Source: Perkinsus olseni
Taxonomy: Eukaryota > Perkinsozoa > Perkinsida > Perkinsidae
Direction: 5' to 3'
DNA length: 64,000 nt
Assembly (NCBI GenBank): GCA_013115135.1
Contig: JABANP010000029.1
Location: 1-64,000, forward strand
A program made the position numbers and the translations under genes. The notes beneath the pieces are model-generated. The model was not told the DNA's origin, made no database searches, and saw only the letters and a list, made by a program, of their open reading frames with translations. Numbering within the stretch: the first letter of the stretch is position 1; every line of letters starts with the position of its first letter. Below, piece after piece: positions 46,473 to 57,405 of this stretch.

Positions 46473-48186
46473 ACGTGCTTGACTGCGACAAATCAGTTTT
46501 TAGTGCGACAAATCAGCTTTTAGGGAATGTCGACCAGAGTTTTTAATCACGGCTTCGCTTAGCGAAGTTCGCCATTGTGAATTTAGATGCGTTACCTCGA
46601 GGTTTGAGAGTCGCGCGTCTCAGTCGGTGCAGATGCCATTGACTACTATCACCTTGGCTTAACGCTTTAACCATGCTTGCTTGTCGTGGTGTTGTAACTA
46701 GTTTCCGTGTGGGATTGCAGGCAACTCGAACTACAAGTGATGTTGACAATGCGTTCTGTAGGATGTGAATTCAATCCAACATACCGGTTTGAAAACACTG
46801 AAGTCAAGCCCCATATAGGAGGAATCGGCATAATTGTAATATGCTAGTAACTTGCGGTGTACACTCACTTCAACATGACGTTGACAACATCCCTGGATTC
46901 ATCCAGTACGACTAGCCTCCAGAATTGCCCAATGATTACTGACATTAAATCTTGTGAGTTGTTACAATATTACTGATGACACTGATCATGGCAAAAAGGC
47001 CGCCAAGAAGGAAGCTAATGTTGTCGTTACCAACTCGCGACAGTTACTTACCAAAGACTCTCAAGATCCTTTCGTAGGCTGTGCGATATAATCTGCGGTA
47101 CAGATTCTGTACCCCAACTCCTCCGCTGACCTTGACTGGACATCACGGAGGAGGGTAGAGACTCAAGCCTCGCACCGTCTGCTAATCAGTCTGATTAAAT
47201 CAGACTCTGCTCGCGTCTGTCGCAAGGCGCCTTAGCACCTTCTCTGCTGTAATGGGGATTTCAGCGTAGAGCCTGGGTGGCTTAACCAGGGTTGGTATTC
47301 CAAGGTTCGTCCACCATTGTTTCCTAAATGGTCTGTGTCATCTGAAGTGGTTCATCGAAATTCCAGTTCATCCAAGATCGTGCCGTCTGAGCACAATTTG
47401 AGTGTTTGTCCAGTTTTTTCGGACACGCACTATTCCAACAACATTTTCGAACGTGTTCGCTTCCGCCGAAGATGTTGAGTTTTGCTTCTTTCCTCTACGA
47501 ATTTTTCGCACGATTTCGGTTGGTCTTCTTCTCGTTTCGTCCAGAATCGATCCGTCCTTCTAGATTCTCTACACGATCGATTCACGCATATCGTACAGAG
47601 TTTGTATTCCAAATGCAGCTCGTAGAGTCACTGCAGTTCACTTGACCAGGTGCTTCGAGATTTCTTGAGCCACTACCCACTTGATCTAGTAATATAATAG
47701 ACTCAATCTACCCTTGCCGTGTCCGTGTTAGTCGGCAATCGGATACACCCTTCTAAGTACTTCTAAGTACTCTAACCCGTGACTTGTCCCAGGAATTTAT
47801 TCACCTTTTATTGGTATATTATCATGAAAGTACTGTCGAAACTTCAACTCTACTCGAGCACAATATTGTTATGAACAACAATCACACTGCGTAACGCACA
47901 TCCCATACATTGTTACTAACAATTTGTTACAAATCTTAAAGATGAGCGTTGTCGTGAATGAACGTGGAGGACGACCCTTCCTGATTCTAAAACGGCGGCG
48001 GCACTGCCTGGTTAAACGAGAATTCCGCGTAATTTAGCGTGTTGTTGCGAAAGATGAGACTTCGGCTAGACAGATAGTGAAAAACAATTTACACTTGGCA
48101 ATTCGCCAACTTGGCGAATTGTCGCGAGATTGGCCAATATACTAGGCGTAAAGCTGTAGTACACGTAAAACGATTGCATCTCCACT
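46473..48186. other. AT-rich gene-poor stretch
   Basis: No supported gene. Contains a two-copy 20-bp direct repeat at 46484-46523, a GCTTCGCTTAGCGAAG palindrome near 46553-46568, a CAATTCGCCAACTTGGCGAATTG palindrome region near 48099-48121, and a duplicated TTCTAAGTAC near 47753-47770. Confidence 0.5.
46484..46523. repeat. Two tandem copies of a 20-bp unit
   Basis: Unit TGCGACAAATCAGTTTTTAG repeated with one difference (46484-46503 and 46504-46523), starting 12 bases after the stop of the secreted-protein gene. Confidence 0.8.
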
Positions 48187-48436
48187 ATTCCCCTATCATT
48201 AACCCTTTACCATTCCCCTATTATTAACCCTTTACCATTTCCCTATTATTAACCCTTTACCATTCCCCTATTATTAACCCTTTACCATTCCCCTATTATT
48301 AACCCTTTACCATTCCCCTATTATTAACCCTTTACCATTCCCCTATCATTAACCCTTTACCATTCCCCTATCATTAACCCTTTACCATTCCCCTATCATT
48401 AACCCTTTACCATTCCCCTGTTATTAACCCTTTTTT
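48187..48436. repeat. Minisatellite, 25-bp unit, about 10 copies
   Basis: Unit ATTCCCCTATTATTAACCC plus TTTACC repeated about ten times with few variants (TATTATT / TATCATT; one CTGTTATT). It abuts the stop of the small minus-strand gene candidate at 48438. Confidence 0.93.
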
Positions 48437-48437
48437 A

Positions 48438-48882
48438 TTACACTATCTTCCTAGTTGAATCATCATATGGTGTTGTTATCCTTTCATCTTTCCATATAAT
48501 CTGACCTCTAAGATATTCCACCACTTTACCATAAACATCAGCTGAAGTCCTTCCTTTAATACTAGCATTAAGACTATCATTCCCTTCAGTTGCATGCTCA
48601 TCTAAATTGCCATATCGTAACATTATGGAAATACTTAGTGAATGATACACATCGTGTGTCGAGGGAAAATCCTAGGCAGTCCGCTTCAGGAGACAGCTGT
48701 GTGCTTGCGTGCAGGAGAGTGGGCGTCACCGCCGAGGCGTTCACTGACGAGTCGGTGTCGGACACTCTGTTGTCGGGTCCGATGTAGATTACACATTCGA
48801 ACGAAAAAACACATATTTCTGCCTTTAATCTACCGTGTGAATCCTTCACTGACAGACGTTCGCGACAGAGATAAGCCACCAT
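48438..48882 (-). CDS. Small gene of unknown function
   Basis: Two exons can be joined. The first, from about 48882, reads LSVKDSHGRLKAEICVFSFE, CVIYIGPDNRVSDTDSSVNA and ADCLGFSLDTR. A 49-nt AT-rich intron (GTGTATCATT to GGCAATTTAG, about 48605-48653) leads to DEHATEGNDSLNASIKGRTS, ADVYGKVVEYLRGQ and a tail IIWKDERITTPYDDSTRKIV with stop at 48438. Composition is protein-like but no family is recognised. It could be a decayed gene or lineage-specific. The start is uncertain. Confidence 0.38.
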
Positions 48883-48970
48883 TTAAAGACGAAGATTGAC
48901 TCCCCGTTTAATTAACGACGCCTTAAGCGATCCTGGAATTGCTGCTGAAGAATAGATTCTGACAACCTGT

Positions 48971-49012
48971 TATATTGAGGCCGCTAATATCGAGGCCACC
49001 GGCCTCAATATA
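48971..49012. repeat. Perfect 13-bp inverted repeat
   Basis: Arms TATATTGAGGCCG (48971-48983) and CGGCCTCAATATA (49000-49012), with a partial third copy (ATCGAGGCCACC) in the 16-nt loop. Confidence 0.85.
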
Positions 49013-49218
49013 GCGCGCGCTGGGATTTCGATGGAATCAGGTTTTCGACAAATCATGGCGCGGCCTGTTGGCTCAACAATGATGAACATCATCGCCCGAT
49101 GACTCGTTTCTCATTATCTCCTCAGGCCCCTTGCGACCCTTTATGTTTTTATTATTCTTGGCGATGTCATCGGGGTGTCTGGCAGTCGGACGGATGAGGT
49201 AGTATCCAAAGGTTAACC

Positions 49219-49852
49219 ATGAAAGATACAAATTTCGTTAGACTATGCCCTCTCGTCATCGATATCGATTGCGTGCTTAGGACTAATACCCTCTCCCTCG
49301 GCCACTCCCCTCACAGCGTATCCTTCGAGATGTGTGAAATGGATAAGCCAGAGGCCTGCGTATCCGAGAAGGCCCGGATCGACAAGTACGGCATATCGGA
49401 CGCCGTTGAAACCGCCGGTCACGGCGGGGAGGAATACTACACCTTCATCAGAGTACTCGCTCATCGATCCTTCGGTATTGGTCATGGGTCTCACTCAGGC
49501 CAGCGGCACTCTAAGCAAGTGTCGCGTCCAGCACGCTGATCTGATCAAACGGGGAGGGGTCTATTGGTGCGACAGTTGGGGCAAGAAGAAGTCGCAGCCT
49601 CCCATCACGCTGTAGTGGCAGTAGCAGCAGTTGGTCGGCTTGTCTATGACCTGTAGCTTCAGACACAAGGGAAATCTACTCGTCTTCATCCCTGGTCGAG
49701 ATAAAGATACGGGAGAGGCTAAGACCTTCACCGCCAGACTGACCCTCCTCGATGAGCCGAGCCTTGAGAAAGGGAAGGATCTAGAGTTGAATGTAGTTGA
49801 AGGTGGGTCGTCACAGTGTCACAAGATTCCTTTTCCGCTTAGTACGCCATAG
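49219..49852 (+). CDS. Possible small plus-strand gene, unidentified
   Basis: Exon-like frames read SLGHSPHSVSFEMCEMDKPE, then TLSKCRVQHADLIKRGGVYW with CDSWGKKKSQPPITL, then GNLLVFIPGRDKDTGEAKTF and TARLTLLDEPSLEKGKDLEL. They are co-directional with RRS1, whose start lies 200 nt further on, and look protein-like, but borders and frame joins are not settled and no family is recognised. Confidence 0.3.
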
Positions 49853-50053
49853 ACCTCCGGAACTGCGAGGTGGGGTCCGGGGAGGAGCTTCATTGCCAAG
49901 AGCCAATTCCCAGTCATGTCCGAGTCAAGTCGGGCTTCACCAGTGCCGGTCAGAATGTAGTGTGATGGTCGTGTCCTCCACGTGTGGGTGTACTCCTCCT
50001 TAGTGTTGTGTTGTTGGGCATGGTTGATCGCCTGTAGGGGTCTACTGTGTATA

Positions 50054-51376
50054 ATGGCCGCTCTTCGTTCCCCCTATCCAGCTAAGGAGGATAACCTCTC
50101 CTATCAGCTATGCGACTTGGCCGCCTTCGATATCGACCACATCGACGCGAAGAAGGACGACCTCGAGGAGATCGGTAGTGGACTGGGAGGGCCGGAGGGT
50201 GTGGGGGCGACGCTTTTCTTCAGCTCGGGACAACACGCAGCTGCTCATCAATCGCATCTTCGACTTGCGAACTGAGTCTGCTGGCATCGCCGAAGGGCCG
50301 GTCTTCGCCACTCTGCCTGAGGTAGTGGTTTCTGGAATGGGTTTCGTGGCGCGTGAAGATGGAGGTGTTGGTCAGGCGACTCAGCTTGCTCGCCAGCCTG
50401 ATGGCCTTGTTGTTCGACTCCCTCGTGAGAAGCCGCTCCCCAAGCCGAAGCCGATGACCAGGTAATTTGATCTATTCTGAAATGGCTCGATACAGCCGTC
50501 CTCTCAGGTGGGAGAAGTTCGCGAAGGAGAAGGGCTTGGATGCTAAGAAGAAGCGTAGTAGAATGGTGTGGGATGAGACGTCGAAGGACTGGGTGCCGAG
50601 GTGAGGACGCCCACTGACCGTGCTGAAGGTGAAGGGTGACTGTTAGGTGGGGCCCTAATTCTATTAAGCATAACCAGGAGAAGATGAACTGGTTAGTGGA
50701 GGTCGATGAGGATCGCGGAGATAATCCGTAGGAGAGGTCCCAGGTTCGTTCCTTGGACAGGGTATTCATTTTAAGGTACGAGGATCCGTTTGCTAAGCAG
50801 AAGGCCATCGAGAAGCTCGGCCAGGCGAAGCAGAAGGTTCGCGAGATGAGGAATAAACTCGAGGGAGTTGGCAAGAAGTTGCCTGCCGGTACGCAACTTG
50901 AATCGGGAAAGGTCGCTCTCATCCGACTCTGAAGGTATATCGGGTGGTCCCGAGTTGGGGTCCATCAAGCGTGGTACGATCAATCTGAAGGAGAGCTTGG
51001 CCCGAGCCCAGAAGAGTTCCGCATCGAGTGGCAAGTAGGTTGGGTGTAATTAGCCCTCGAGTAGTTGAGGGTCGCGGGCTCAGGTTCGATAAGCGACAGA
51101 AGAATGAAAAGGAAGTACCCGTTGCGAAGCGTCGGAAGGTTAACACTGCTGTACGTCTCGAAGTGATGGTGAGGGCGAATATTCGTTGCTGATCAGACTC
51201 CTATTAATGAGGAGAAGTCGAAGAACCTCGCAGTGATCGGCCGCTTGATGAAGGGCGAGACCACGTCCACTGGTACAGTGAAGGTTGATAAGAAGAAGGC
51301 GGCGGGATGGGGGCAGACCCTTCACGAAGCCGCTCGGAAGGAGGAAAAGGCTCAGAGTGGCGGAGCGAAGAAGTGA
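50054..51376 (+). CDS. RRS1: RRS1 ribosome biogenesis protein
   Basis: RRS1 works with Rpf2 to bring the 5S RNP into pre-60S particles in the nucleolus. The start at 50054 gives MAALRSPYPAKEDNLSYQLC and DLAAFDIDHIDAKKDDLEEI, then RDNTQLLINRIFDLRTES, the family's TRDN-QLLIN helix. The core signature LVVRLPREKPLPKPKPMTR joins across a 47-nt intron to WEKFAKEKGL, then RMVWDETSKDWVPR and WGPNSIKHNQEKMNWLVEVD. YEDPFAKQKAIEKLGQAKQK begins the C-terminal helical part, followed by basic sequence (DKRQKNEKEVPVAKRRKVNT) and an ending HEAARKEEKAQSGGAKK at 51376. Introns are 45-65 nt; the one at 50728-50775 contains a sense T-arm and one near 50321-50383 contains part of the CGCCACGAAATT element. Confidence 0.92.
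50728..50775 (+). repeat. 48-nt RRS1 intron carrying a sense tRNA T-arm
   Basis: Intron GTAGGAGAGG to CATTTTAAG; removal joins DEDRGDNP to YEDPFAKQ. It contains CCAGGTTCGTTCCTTGG, which pairs as a complete five-base T-stem with one G-T, preceded by GGTC as in many tRNAs. The B-box has one deviation. Confidence 0.68.
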
Positions 51377-52053
51377 GGGGATGCCCGACAACATGTGGAT
51401 GAATCAACCAGAAGGCAAGACGTATTTTCGCTTAGGAAGAAGGCTCACCGATGAACCCCTACAGTGAAGCTCTACAGGCCGCTGCTGTTTCACTTACCAA
51501 CGTTAGTTCCAGTTTCACACCGAACTCGCTTGTGCCTTCAGTAACTCTCAGGGGAGTGCAATTGGGACGTGATGAAAAACTCGCTCAACTCGACCCTCTC
51601 GGTAAATTACAACGAATAAGTAGGACCCTACTATTCAGAATGTTAACTCGAGTACACGACCTGGGCGGAGGCATTGATTACAGACCGCATCTCGATGCTC
51701 GTCTGTCGAAGGGCTGTCGCCATATCGCTGAAGATGAGGACACAGTCTTTCCCGTGTAATGTCCCATATCGAGTGCCGCTCGGATACTGCCCCCGTTGGA
51801 TCATATCTGTACTGAACCAAAGACCGCGCTGGTGTACAGATCTGTTGTTAATAAGTTTCAAAACAGTTTCTTGCCTTGTGCGGTAGAATGGACTAAAATC
51901 CGTCGTCGACGGGGTTTGCTAGCTCGGCACGCATATCCAGGTGTGTCCTGCGACGTCCGCTGCATCGAAGAGCTCAAAATGGCTGTCAAAGCTGAAGGAC
52001 ACAATACTAATATTGTCCCCAGAGAGCCCTGGCTGCATAGCACGATACTATAA
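51377..52053. other. Intergenic between RRS1 and the tRNA pair
   Basis: Overlapping frames on both strands of about 60-100 codons without recognised motifs; no gene supported. Confidence 0.4.
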
Positions 52054-52127
52054 GCTGGAATGGTCTAGTTGGTTATGACGACTGCCTAACACGCAGTAGG
52101 TCCCGAGTTCGATTCTCGGTTCCAGTA
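52054..52127 (+). tRNA. tRNA-Val (AAC)
   Basis: Acceptor GCTGGAA pairs with TTCCAGT (one G-T at the first pair); D-arm GTCTAGTTGGTTATGAC; anticodon stem ACTGC/GCAGT with loop CTAACAC, anticodon AAC at 52088-52090; T-arm CCGAGTTCGATTCTCGG fully paired; discriminator A. No intron. Confidence 0.95.
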
Positions 52128-52189
52128 TGTATGAGACTTAACACCTCGATTCCTCGGGCTAAGCCACTTGAGCTGCGAACTGATCACCT

Positions 52190-52262
52190 TCCGATGTAGT
52201 CTAGCTGGTTAGGATTCGTGGCTCTCACCCACGCGACCGGGGTTCGAGTCCCCGCATCGGAA
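52190..52262 (+). tRNA. tRNA-Glu (CTC)
   Basis: Acceptor TCCGATG pairs with CATCGGA; anticodon stem CGTGG/CCACG with loop CTCTCAC, anticodon CTC at 52224-52226; T-arm CGGGGTTCGAGTCCCCG fully paired. It lies 62 nt downstream of tRNA-Val in the same direction, a small tRNA cluster. Confidence 0.96.
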
Positions 52263-52724
52263 TTTATCATTCAACCCACGTCCCTTCGAGTTATCGTTCG
52301 CATCAGTTTACGTACACTTATTCCTCGCTTGCAGTTCGGTTTTGAAGGCACAGCCTCTGATACCGCTATCTCTACCAGCCCAGCACACTTTAATCGTATC
52401 ACAGGCTTCCTGACCTTCGTCATTTGCGCCAGCGCATCCATCGAGCGTTGTGATGTCAGCGAAAGGCTCAGGCATCTTCAGTGGGCCAACTCTTCGCGAG
52501 CCACTGGGTGGCTGTCTCGACCGACATGGGCATACTGTCAATGTAGCCACCTTGTCAAAAGGGGATCCCGAAAAACTTTTGGTTCGCGGGGTTCCGAGTG
52601 GGTGGGACGGGGACAACAGATTGTGAGCTGGATTCAAACTGAACACCCGAATCATCCAGATTGATTGACCAACCAAATACTGTCACGTATATCTGATGAT
52701 ACAGAATTCAGACCATATTGCTTC
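52263..52724. other. Intergenic, no gene seen
   Basis: Open frames on both strands lack recognised motifs. Lies between tRNA-Glu and the 3' end of RBM22. Confidence 0.4.
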
Positions 52725-54626
52725 TCATTGCTTCTTGTCCTGACGAGCCCGCTGTTCCGGAGTGGCCACGGGGATGGGGGCATTCCCGTGTACCATCGGG
52801 TTCATACTCGGATACACCCCAGATCCTGCTGGTGCCAATGCGGTCCTGATCATCGTAGCAATCTAGGCGTGTAGCTCCCGGACAACAACGAGGGGCGTGC
52901 TGCTCCCCAGGACAGCAACGAGGACAATTCCCTAACCCCGTAGTACTGTTTGATAGCGGAGCCCTCGGCAGCGGCCTGGACTAGGGCTGACGAGCTAGCC
53001 GACATACCTCCACTCTTCGGCTTGGCCCATGATACTCGAAGGCGCTAACAGGACGACACAATACTCGGGAATACAAGCTACGGGTTCTCATGGGAACTCA
53101 CCGCTCCGTTAATAACCAGATTGCTGCCACCCTTCTCAGCAGCGGCCTTCTCAGCTGACTGACGGCTTGTGAACTCGACGAATGCGCCTGGGATTTCCAG
53201 GTAATGCAGAGGGAATGTAGATCATTCGCGCCCTTACAGTTGGATTTCTCCACGAGAACAATGGAATCGATCTGGCCGAACTCCTCGAACTCCGCACGAA
53301 TGTTGCTCTCCCCAATCTGTGCATTGGGATCGATTCCACCTACCAAACCACCAGTAATAGAATGCTATTTCTACTTTACTAATACACGGCTACTCATAAA
53401 TTATGAGTCATAATTGCCGGAAAATACGAGAATAACGAGCACATTGCGCTACGATGAATGCAATTCCGATAACGGGAGACGATGGTCCACAGCCTGCCCG
53501 TCTCCCAACCGCTATCTTCCAAACCTCATAGTACCAATATACAGTGTAGTGATTGACGTATCCTGTGGAGCTTCCAGCTGGAACTTCTCAGCAGCCTGTT
53601 TGAGTATCTTCTTAGCCACAGGATCGTCTGTACCGTGATACCTGCAGACGGGACGAGTGGTCGGCGAAAATCCCCTTGAACAGGGCCATCCTTGACCGGA
53701 CCCTCGCACTGCTAGCCCTACTAACCTGTCTCTAATATTCTGGTCATTCAAATCGTTGCCTTCGGGCTTGGGCATCTCATGACGGTACCTGCCGAGAAAC
53801 AATGAGCACTCAGCCGATCACAGTCAGCGAATATCCTACGGGCACTCGTCTCCTCTATTGCATGTGCCCTTAACGAAGAAGGAGCATATCCGTGCTTGGT
53901 TTCGTTCGTAGTAAGGTGCAGTCCGAGCCAACTGAGGTGAGGGCAGATCAGACCGTGAAGCCTGAGGCCCAGTACGGCCCGTTGTACCTTCTGCAGCATG
54001 GGATGATGCTTGAGTTTCCCGTAGGTCAAGGCGGGGTTGGCATTTTGAGAGTTGTTGAGAGCTTGGTAGTCCCGGCCAACAGTTGACTCGGGCAGGGTCA
54101 ACTTCTCCGCTTCAGACAGGAACTGGCCACCATCAGGTTTGGATGCTTCAGAGATCTCTCATTAATCTCACCTTATCTCGAACCTGCACTGGCAGGCCGA
54201 AATCGAGGTCGAAGATACAAACTTGGCAGACGTTCTTCATCCTCGCACAGTTCTGGCAGAGCACAGTCTGCTTGTACCTACACACTAAGGCCTCCTTCTC
54301 CTACCACTGCCATGGAGGGTCTAGGAGCTATTCGGCCATACTGTGAGTACAGGAGATGCCGTGTTGCTAATACTATTACCTTCCCTTGGAGCCAGCCTTC
54401 CATCGGAACATTGTGTAGGGCCGTTCACATATCTTACACTCATCGCCCATCGGCTCCTTCTGCATTCTAACGTAGGGGTTGTCACCTAAGAAGGCCGTCT
54501 GACTTCAACTGTGTGTCCGAGGCTGAGTGTAGTACCGAGACAAGTCTCGCAGACGATGGGGAAGGTGGCCTCCTCTGCCCCTATGTGATTCACGCCGGAG
54601 ACTATCTGCTCTCCACGCTCTCCCAT
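52725..54626 (-). CDS. RBM22: RBM22 / Cwc2-Slt11 spliceosomal RNA-binding protein
   Basis: Part of the NTC-related complex that contacts U6 snRNA and stabilises the catalytic core of the spliceosome. The start at 54626 gives [20 protein letters not shown] and [10 protein letters not shown], as in the family's ADFPILCQTCLG. Next are zinc-binding exons ([40 protein letters not shown]), [20 protein letters not shown], and the CCCH finger [13 protein letters not shown] joined to [20 protein letters not shown]. Then [27 protein letters not shown], the RRM ([55 protein letters not shown]) and [12 protein letters not shown]. The C-terminal tail is [20 protein letters not shown] ending ARQDKKQ at 52725. 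Its intron-splicing partner role fits the intron-rich genome. Divergent from the tepsin-like gene with a 200-nt shared upstream region. Confidence 0.92.
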
Positions 54627-54827
54627 AGTGGAATAACAAGGAGAAATATAATGTAACAACTACGCACAGTTGGAGACGCGATTCAAAATTGCGTCACGCG
54701 CCACGAAATTCAGTTCGTCGTCGTCTCCCGCCTTCGTCATCGTTGACGATCGTGATGGAGATCGTTCGAGTGTCTTTCCCGCTGTGTTAGTTCTCGCCTT
54801 CCCTCCCGTATCGGATTGACTGTTTTA
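54627..54827. promoter_or_regulatory. Shared upstream region of RBM22 and the tepsin-like gene
   Basis: A 201-nt region between divergent start codons, so it probably holds both promoters. It includes GTCACGCGCCACGAAATT (core 54699-54710), the only copy of this element not inside a recognised coding-region intron; it may mark a 5' UTR intron of the plus-strand gene. No TATA-like or other promoter motif is evident. Confidence 0.5.
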
Positions 54828-57163
54828 ATGGATCGAGGACTCCTCAATCGAGCCACCACTGCAGATGCTCAGCCAACACCGGGGTATATGTACCTCGAAA
54901 TAGCCAGTAATAGTCCTTCCATCTTGACCTATTCCGTATCTCACCCGCTGGGAGCTAGGATACTCTCAATCACACCCGACTAACATCATGGCGTTTCAGA
55001 AATGACATATGCGCCAAACGGGTCGCATCAGTTAGAGGATTATCTGTGCAATAAGATAGCCTCGAAAGACGACGCCAATGTCAAGTTCAAGTGTTTGAGG
55101 ATAATACGGTAGTCCTGATACGGTAGCCTCGGGGATCTCTAGGGCTGGCGACTCAGGAATATCTTGGATCCGGATGCTCAAGTACAAGCCAGCATGGACT
55201 TCAAGAAGAGGATGCAACGGTGAGGAGTTGGTCAAGTTGTGGTACGACTTTGCAGACGTATGTCCACCTCAGGCGAGCTGATGTGGTTAAATCCTGCCGT
55301 ATGTTCCGTGGTCCTGTGGATCCACTTCGAGGCGATGCGCCCAATAAGGCCGTCCGAGAGGAGGCCGAGGCGGCGTTAAAGATGATATTCAACGAGGCCA
55401 CTATTGGCCAACAGCATCAGCAGCAGCCCACCGCTGCTGCCGCCCCGTACTCGGGCCTTCATGATCGGATTAAGGTCATACCACGCGCAATTGCTGTCGC
55501 GCAGGATCGTTTTTGATAGGGCTTTGGATCGACTTCGGGTGGCCCAGCCGGTCCCCCTCCAGCGTGGGGTGGGGCTCCTTCCCAACAGCAGCAGCAGCCT
55601 CTGCCGTATCCAGGTAAGACCGGTCTGTTACGTTTGGTGTGGTATTGGTTACCTAGGTGGCGTCTATCCGGGTCCGCCTGTCAGCACCGGACGGATGCAG
55701 GGCTTTGGAAATCCTGAATTCAACGACTTCAACAACAGTCAGCAGGTAGTCTCCTCCTCCCCGTAGCTCAGTACCCGGACCCTCCCCAACAGGCCTCGGC
55801 TGGCAGCACCATTGCCGGCAAGGTGGGCCAGGCGGCCGCCAGTGCGGCCAGTGTTTTATCGTCAGCCTACCAGAGATGGCACGGCGGTGGAAGCGGTACT
55901 AATGCCGGCACGCCTCCGCAGTACTCAGGATACGGGTAGTACTGGGAAGCGTGTAGGGTCGTCGGTCATTACCATCGCCCTAGGCCAACTCCCTGGGTAC
56001 GGGAATGGGTACCCCGGGCCGCAGGAGTACAACCATTATGGCCAATCGGATAGGGGCATGTGGGTGCCGCCTTCAGTCGATAAGGTGAGGATTGCTTCGC
56101 TCCAGTGTTGGTGAAATTGTGGTATGTTAGTCGGGCTGAGAGGACGCAGATGACAGTGGCAGCTCCCAGTGGCGAGCAGCAGCATCGGACCGCTGAGTAC
56201 CGGCTGGTCAGTCAGTTGGCTAGTGGCTCGGTCACCGTTGGGGTGAGCAGTTCGAAGAATCTTTAGGTTGCGCGTGCTCAAGATACGTTCAGGTGTTTTT
56301 GACGAGGGTCACTGGGGAATCTTCCGACTATGACATGACCGAGATCGCGTCGGAGCTGGCTGGTCGCATCACCAAGGGCCATCCTCAGGCGAGGCTTCGA
56401 GCTCTCCGGGCAGTTGAAGGCCTTGCTGACAAGGAGGAGGTAATGGACCCTCATCGCCGTCACTGCGCCACGAAATTGCCTCTAGGTTCGGGACATTTGT
56501 ACGGAGTGTGTCTCCGATCCTCATGCTCTGCCACAAATTTGCCGAGCGACTGCGGCACGGGTGAGCCGAGCGTTGCAGGGCACCACCGGCCCCCGGCCGA
56601 CAGCAGCAGCGGCCCCCGCCCAGCCGTCGATGCCTGATCTGCTGGACTTGGGGGGAGGGGACACTTCGGCCGATGAGCAGACGAAGAAGCCGGAGGCAGC
56701 GAAGAACGGTGGTGATGATCTGCTGCTGCTTGGGGATGGTGATCTGATCGATGCACCGGTAAAGTCGAGTGCCCCGGAGGTCGACCTGTCTGGATTGAAC
56801 CTGGGTCAATCGGTACCCGCAGGGAGTAGCAGTAACAGTCAGCTCTTGCCTGACTTCCAACCGGCTAGCGATAATCTCCTCGGGGCGCAATCGCCGTCGG
56901 GGGTCTTGCCCACCCAGCAGGCCTCAACGTTGCTGCCGGACTTGGCCGTAGGCAGCATACAGGCCAACGGCAGACAACAGCAGAGCTACGCGGCGGGCCG
57001 ATCGGGGTCGGATGGGTTGGACACCCCTGGGGGCCAGCAGCTGGATGACATCTTCGCCAAGGCCGCCGCCAAGGCTGCTGCTCAGGCCACGGGTGGACCA
57101 CCGAACGTGAGTCGATGGAACGCTCCCATCCCCGTTACCCCTTTTGCGTCTTCAGGTAACTAA
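54828..57163 (+). CDS. ENTH-domain protein, tepsin / MTV1-like
   Basis: Likely accessory protein of AP-4 or AP-1 coated vesicles at the trans-Golgi. The start at 54828 gives MDRGLLNRATTADAQPTPGY then MYLEIASNSPS, as in the ATKDDDIPTPGYLFEEIA start of plant MTV1 and animal tepsin. Next are HQLEDYLCNKIASKDDANVK, FKCLRIIR and CRMFRGPVDPLRGDAPNKAV with REEAEAALKMIFNEAT, the ENTH core. A Gly/Gln/Tyr-rich disordered stretch (MQGFGNPEFNDFN; YGNGYPGPQEYNHYGQSDRG) leads to a second helical domain (LVSQLASGSVTVGVSS; YDMTEIASELAGRITKGHPQ; ARLRALRAVEGLADKEE) like the VHS-like domain of tepsin. The tail has acidic short motifs (MPDLLDLGGGD; DDLLLLGDGDLID) typical of adaptor binding, and ends at 57163. The intron 56440-56485 carries the CGCCACGAAATT element. 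Confidence 0.85.
56440..56485 (+). repeat. 46-nt intron carrying the CGCCACGAAATT element
   Basis: Intron GTAATGGACC to TTGCCTCTAG in the tepsin-like gene; removal joins EGLADKEE to FGTFVRSVSPILML. Contains GTCACTGCGCCACGAAATT in gene sense, identical over 19 nt to the kinesin copy at 42165. Confidence 0.85.
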
Positions 57164-57405
57164 TAGCGGCATGAGAAGCCAGCAGCAGCAAGCAGCAGCA
57201 GGTGGTCCTCCATCTTCATCATCGGCCTTCAGTTTTATCGGCAGCGGTAGTGGCAGACGGTGATGTTTGTACCGCTATGCTACTATTAGTGTTTCTTTGG
57301 ACGAAGGTATGGTCGTGTTGGTACAGTGGAGGAACTCAACGCAAGAGAGGGGAGTTGAAATTAGTATGATCGAACTAATTAGTGTCGTCATCGGGAGGAG
57401 GGTCG

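Noticed and set aside
47406..47645. A 79-codon plus-strand open frame in the AT-rich stretch
   Set aside because: Phe/Ser/Arg-rich sequence with no motif, no splice partners and an equally long antisense frame; treated as chance.
50321..50383. A full member of the CGCCACGAAATT family in RRS1
   Set aside because: Only TTTCGTGGCGCGTGA matches, and the 63-nt segment is in frame without a stop, so intron status is not certain; counted as partial only.
57170..57210. CAG/AGC-rich run after the tepsin-like gene as a triplet-repeat locus
   Set aside because: Only a few interrupted units; consistent with the Gln-rich tail or 3' UTR rather than an expanded repeat.
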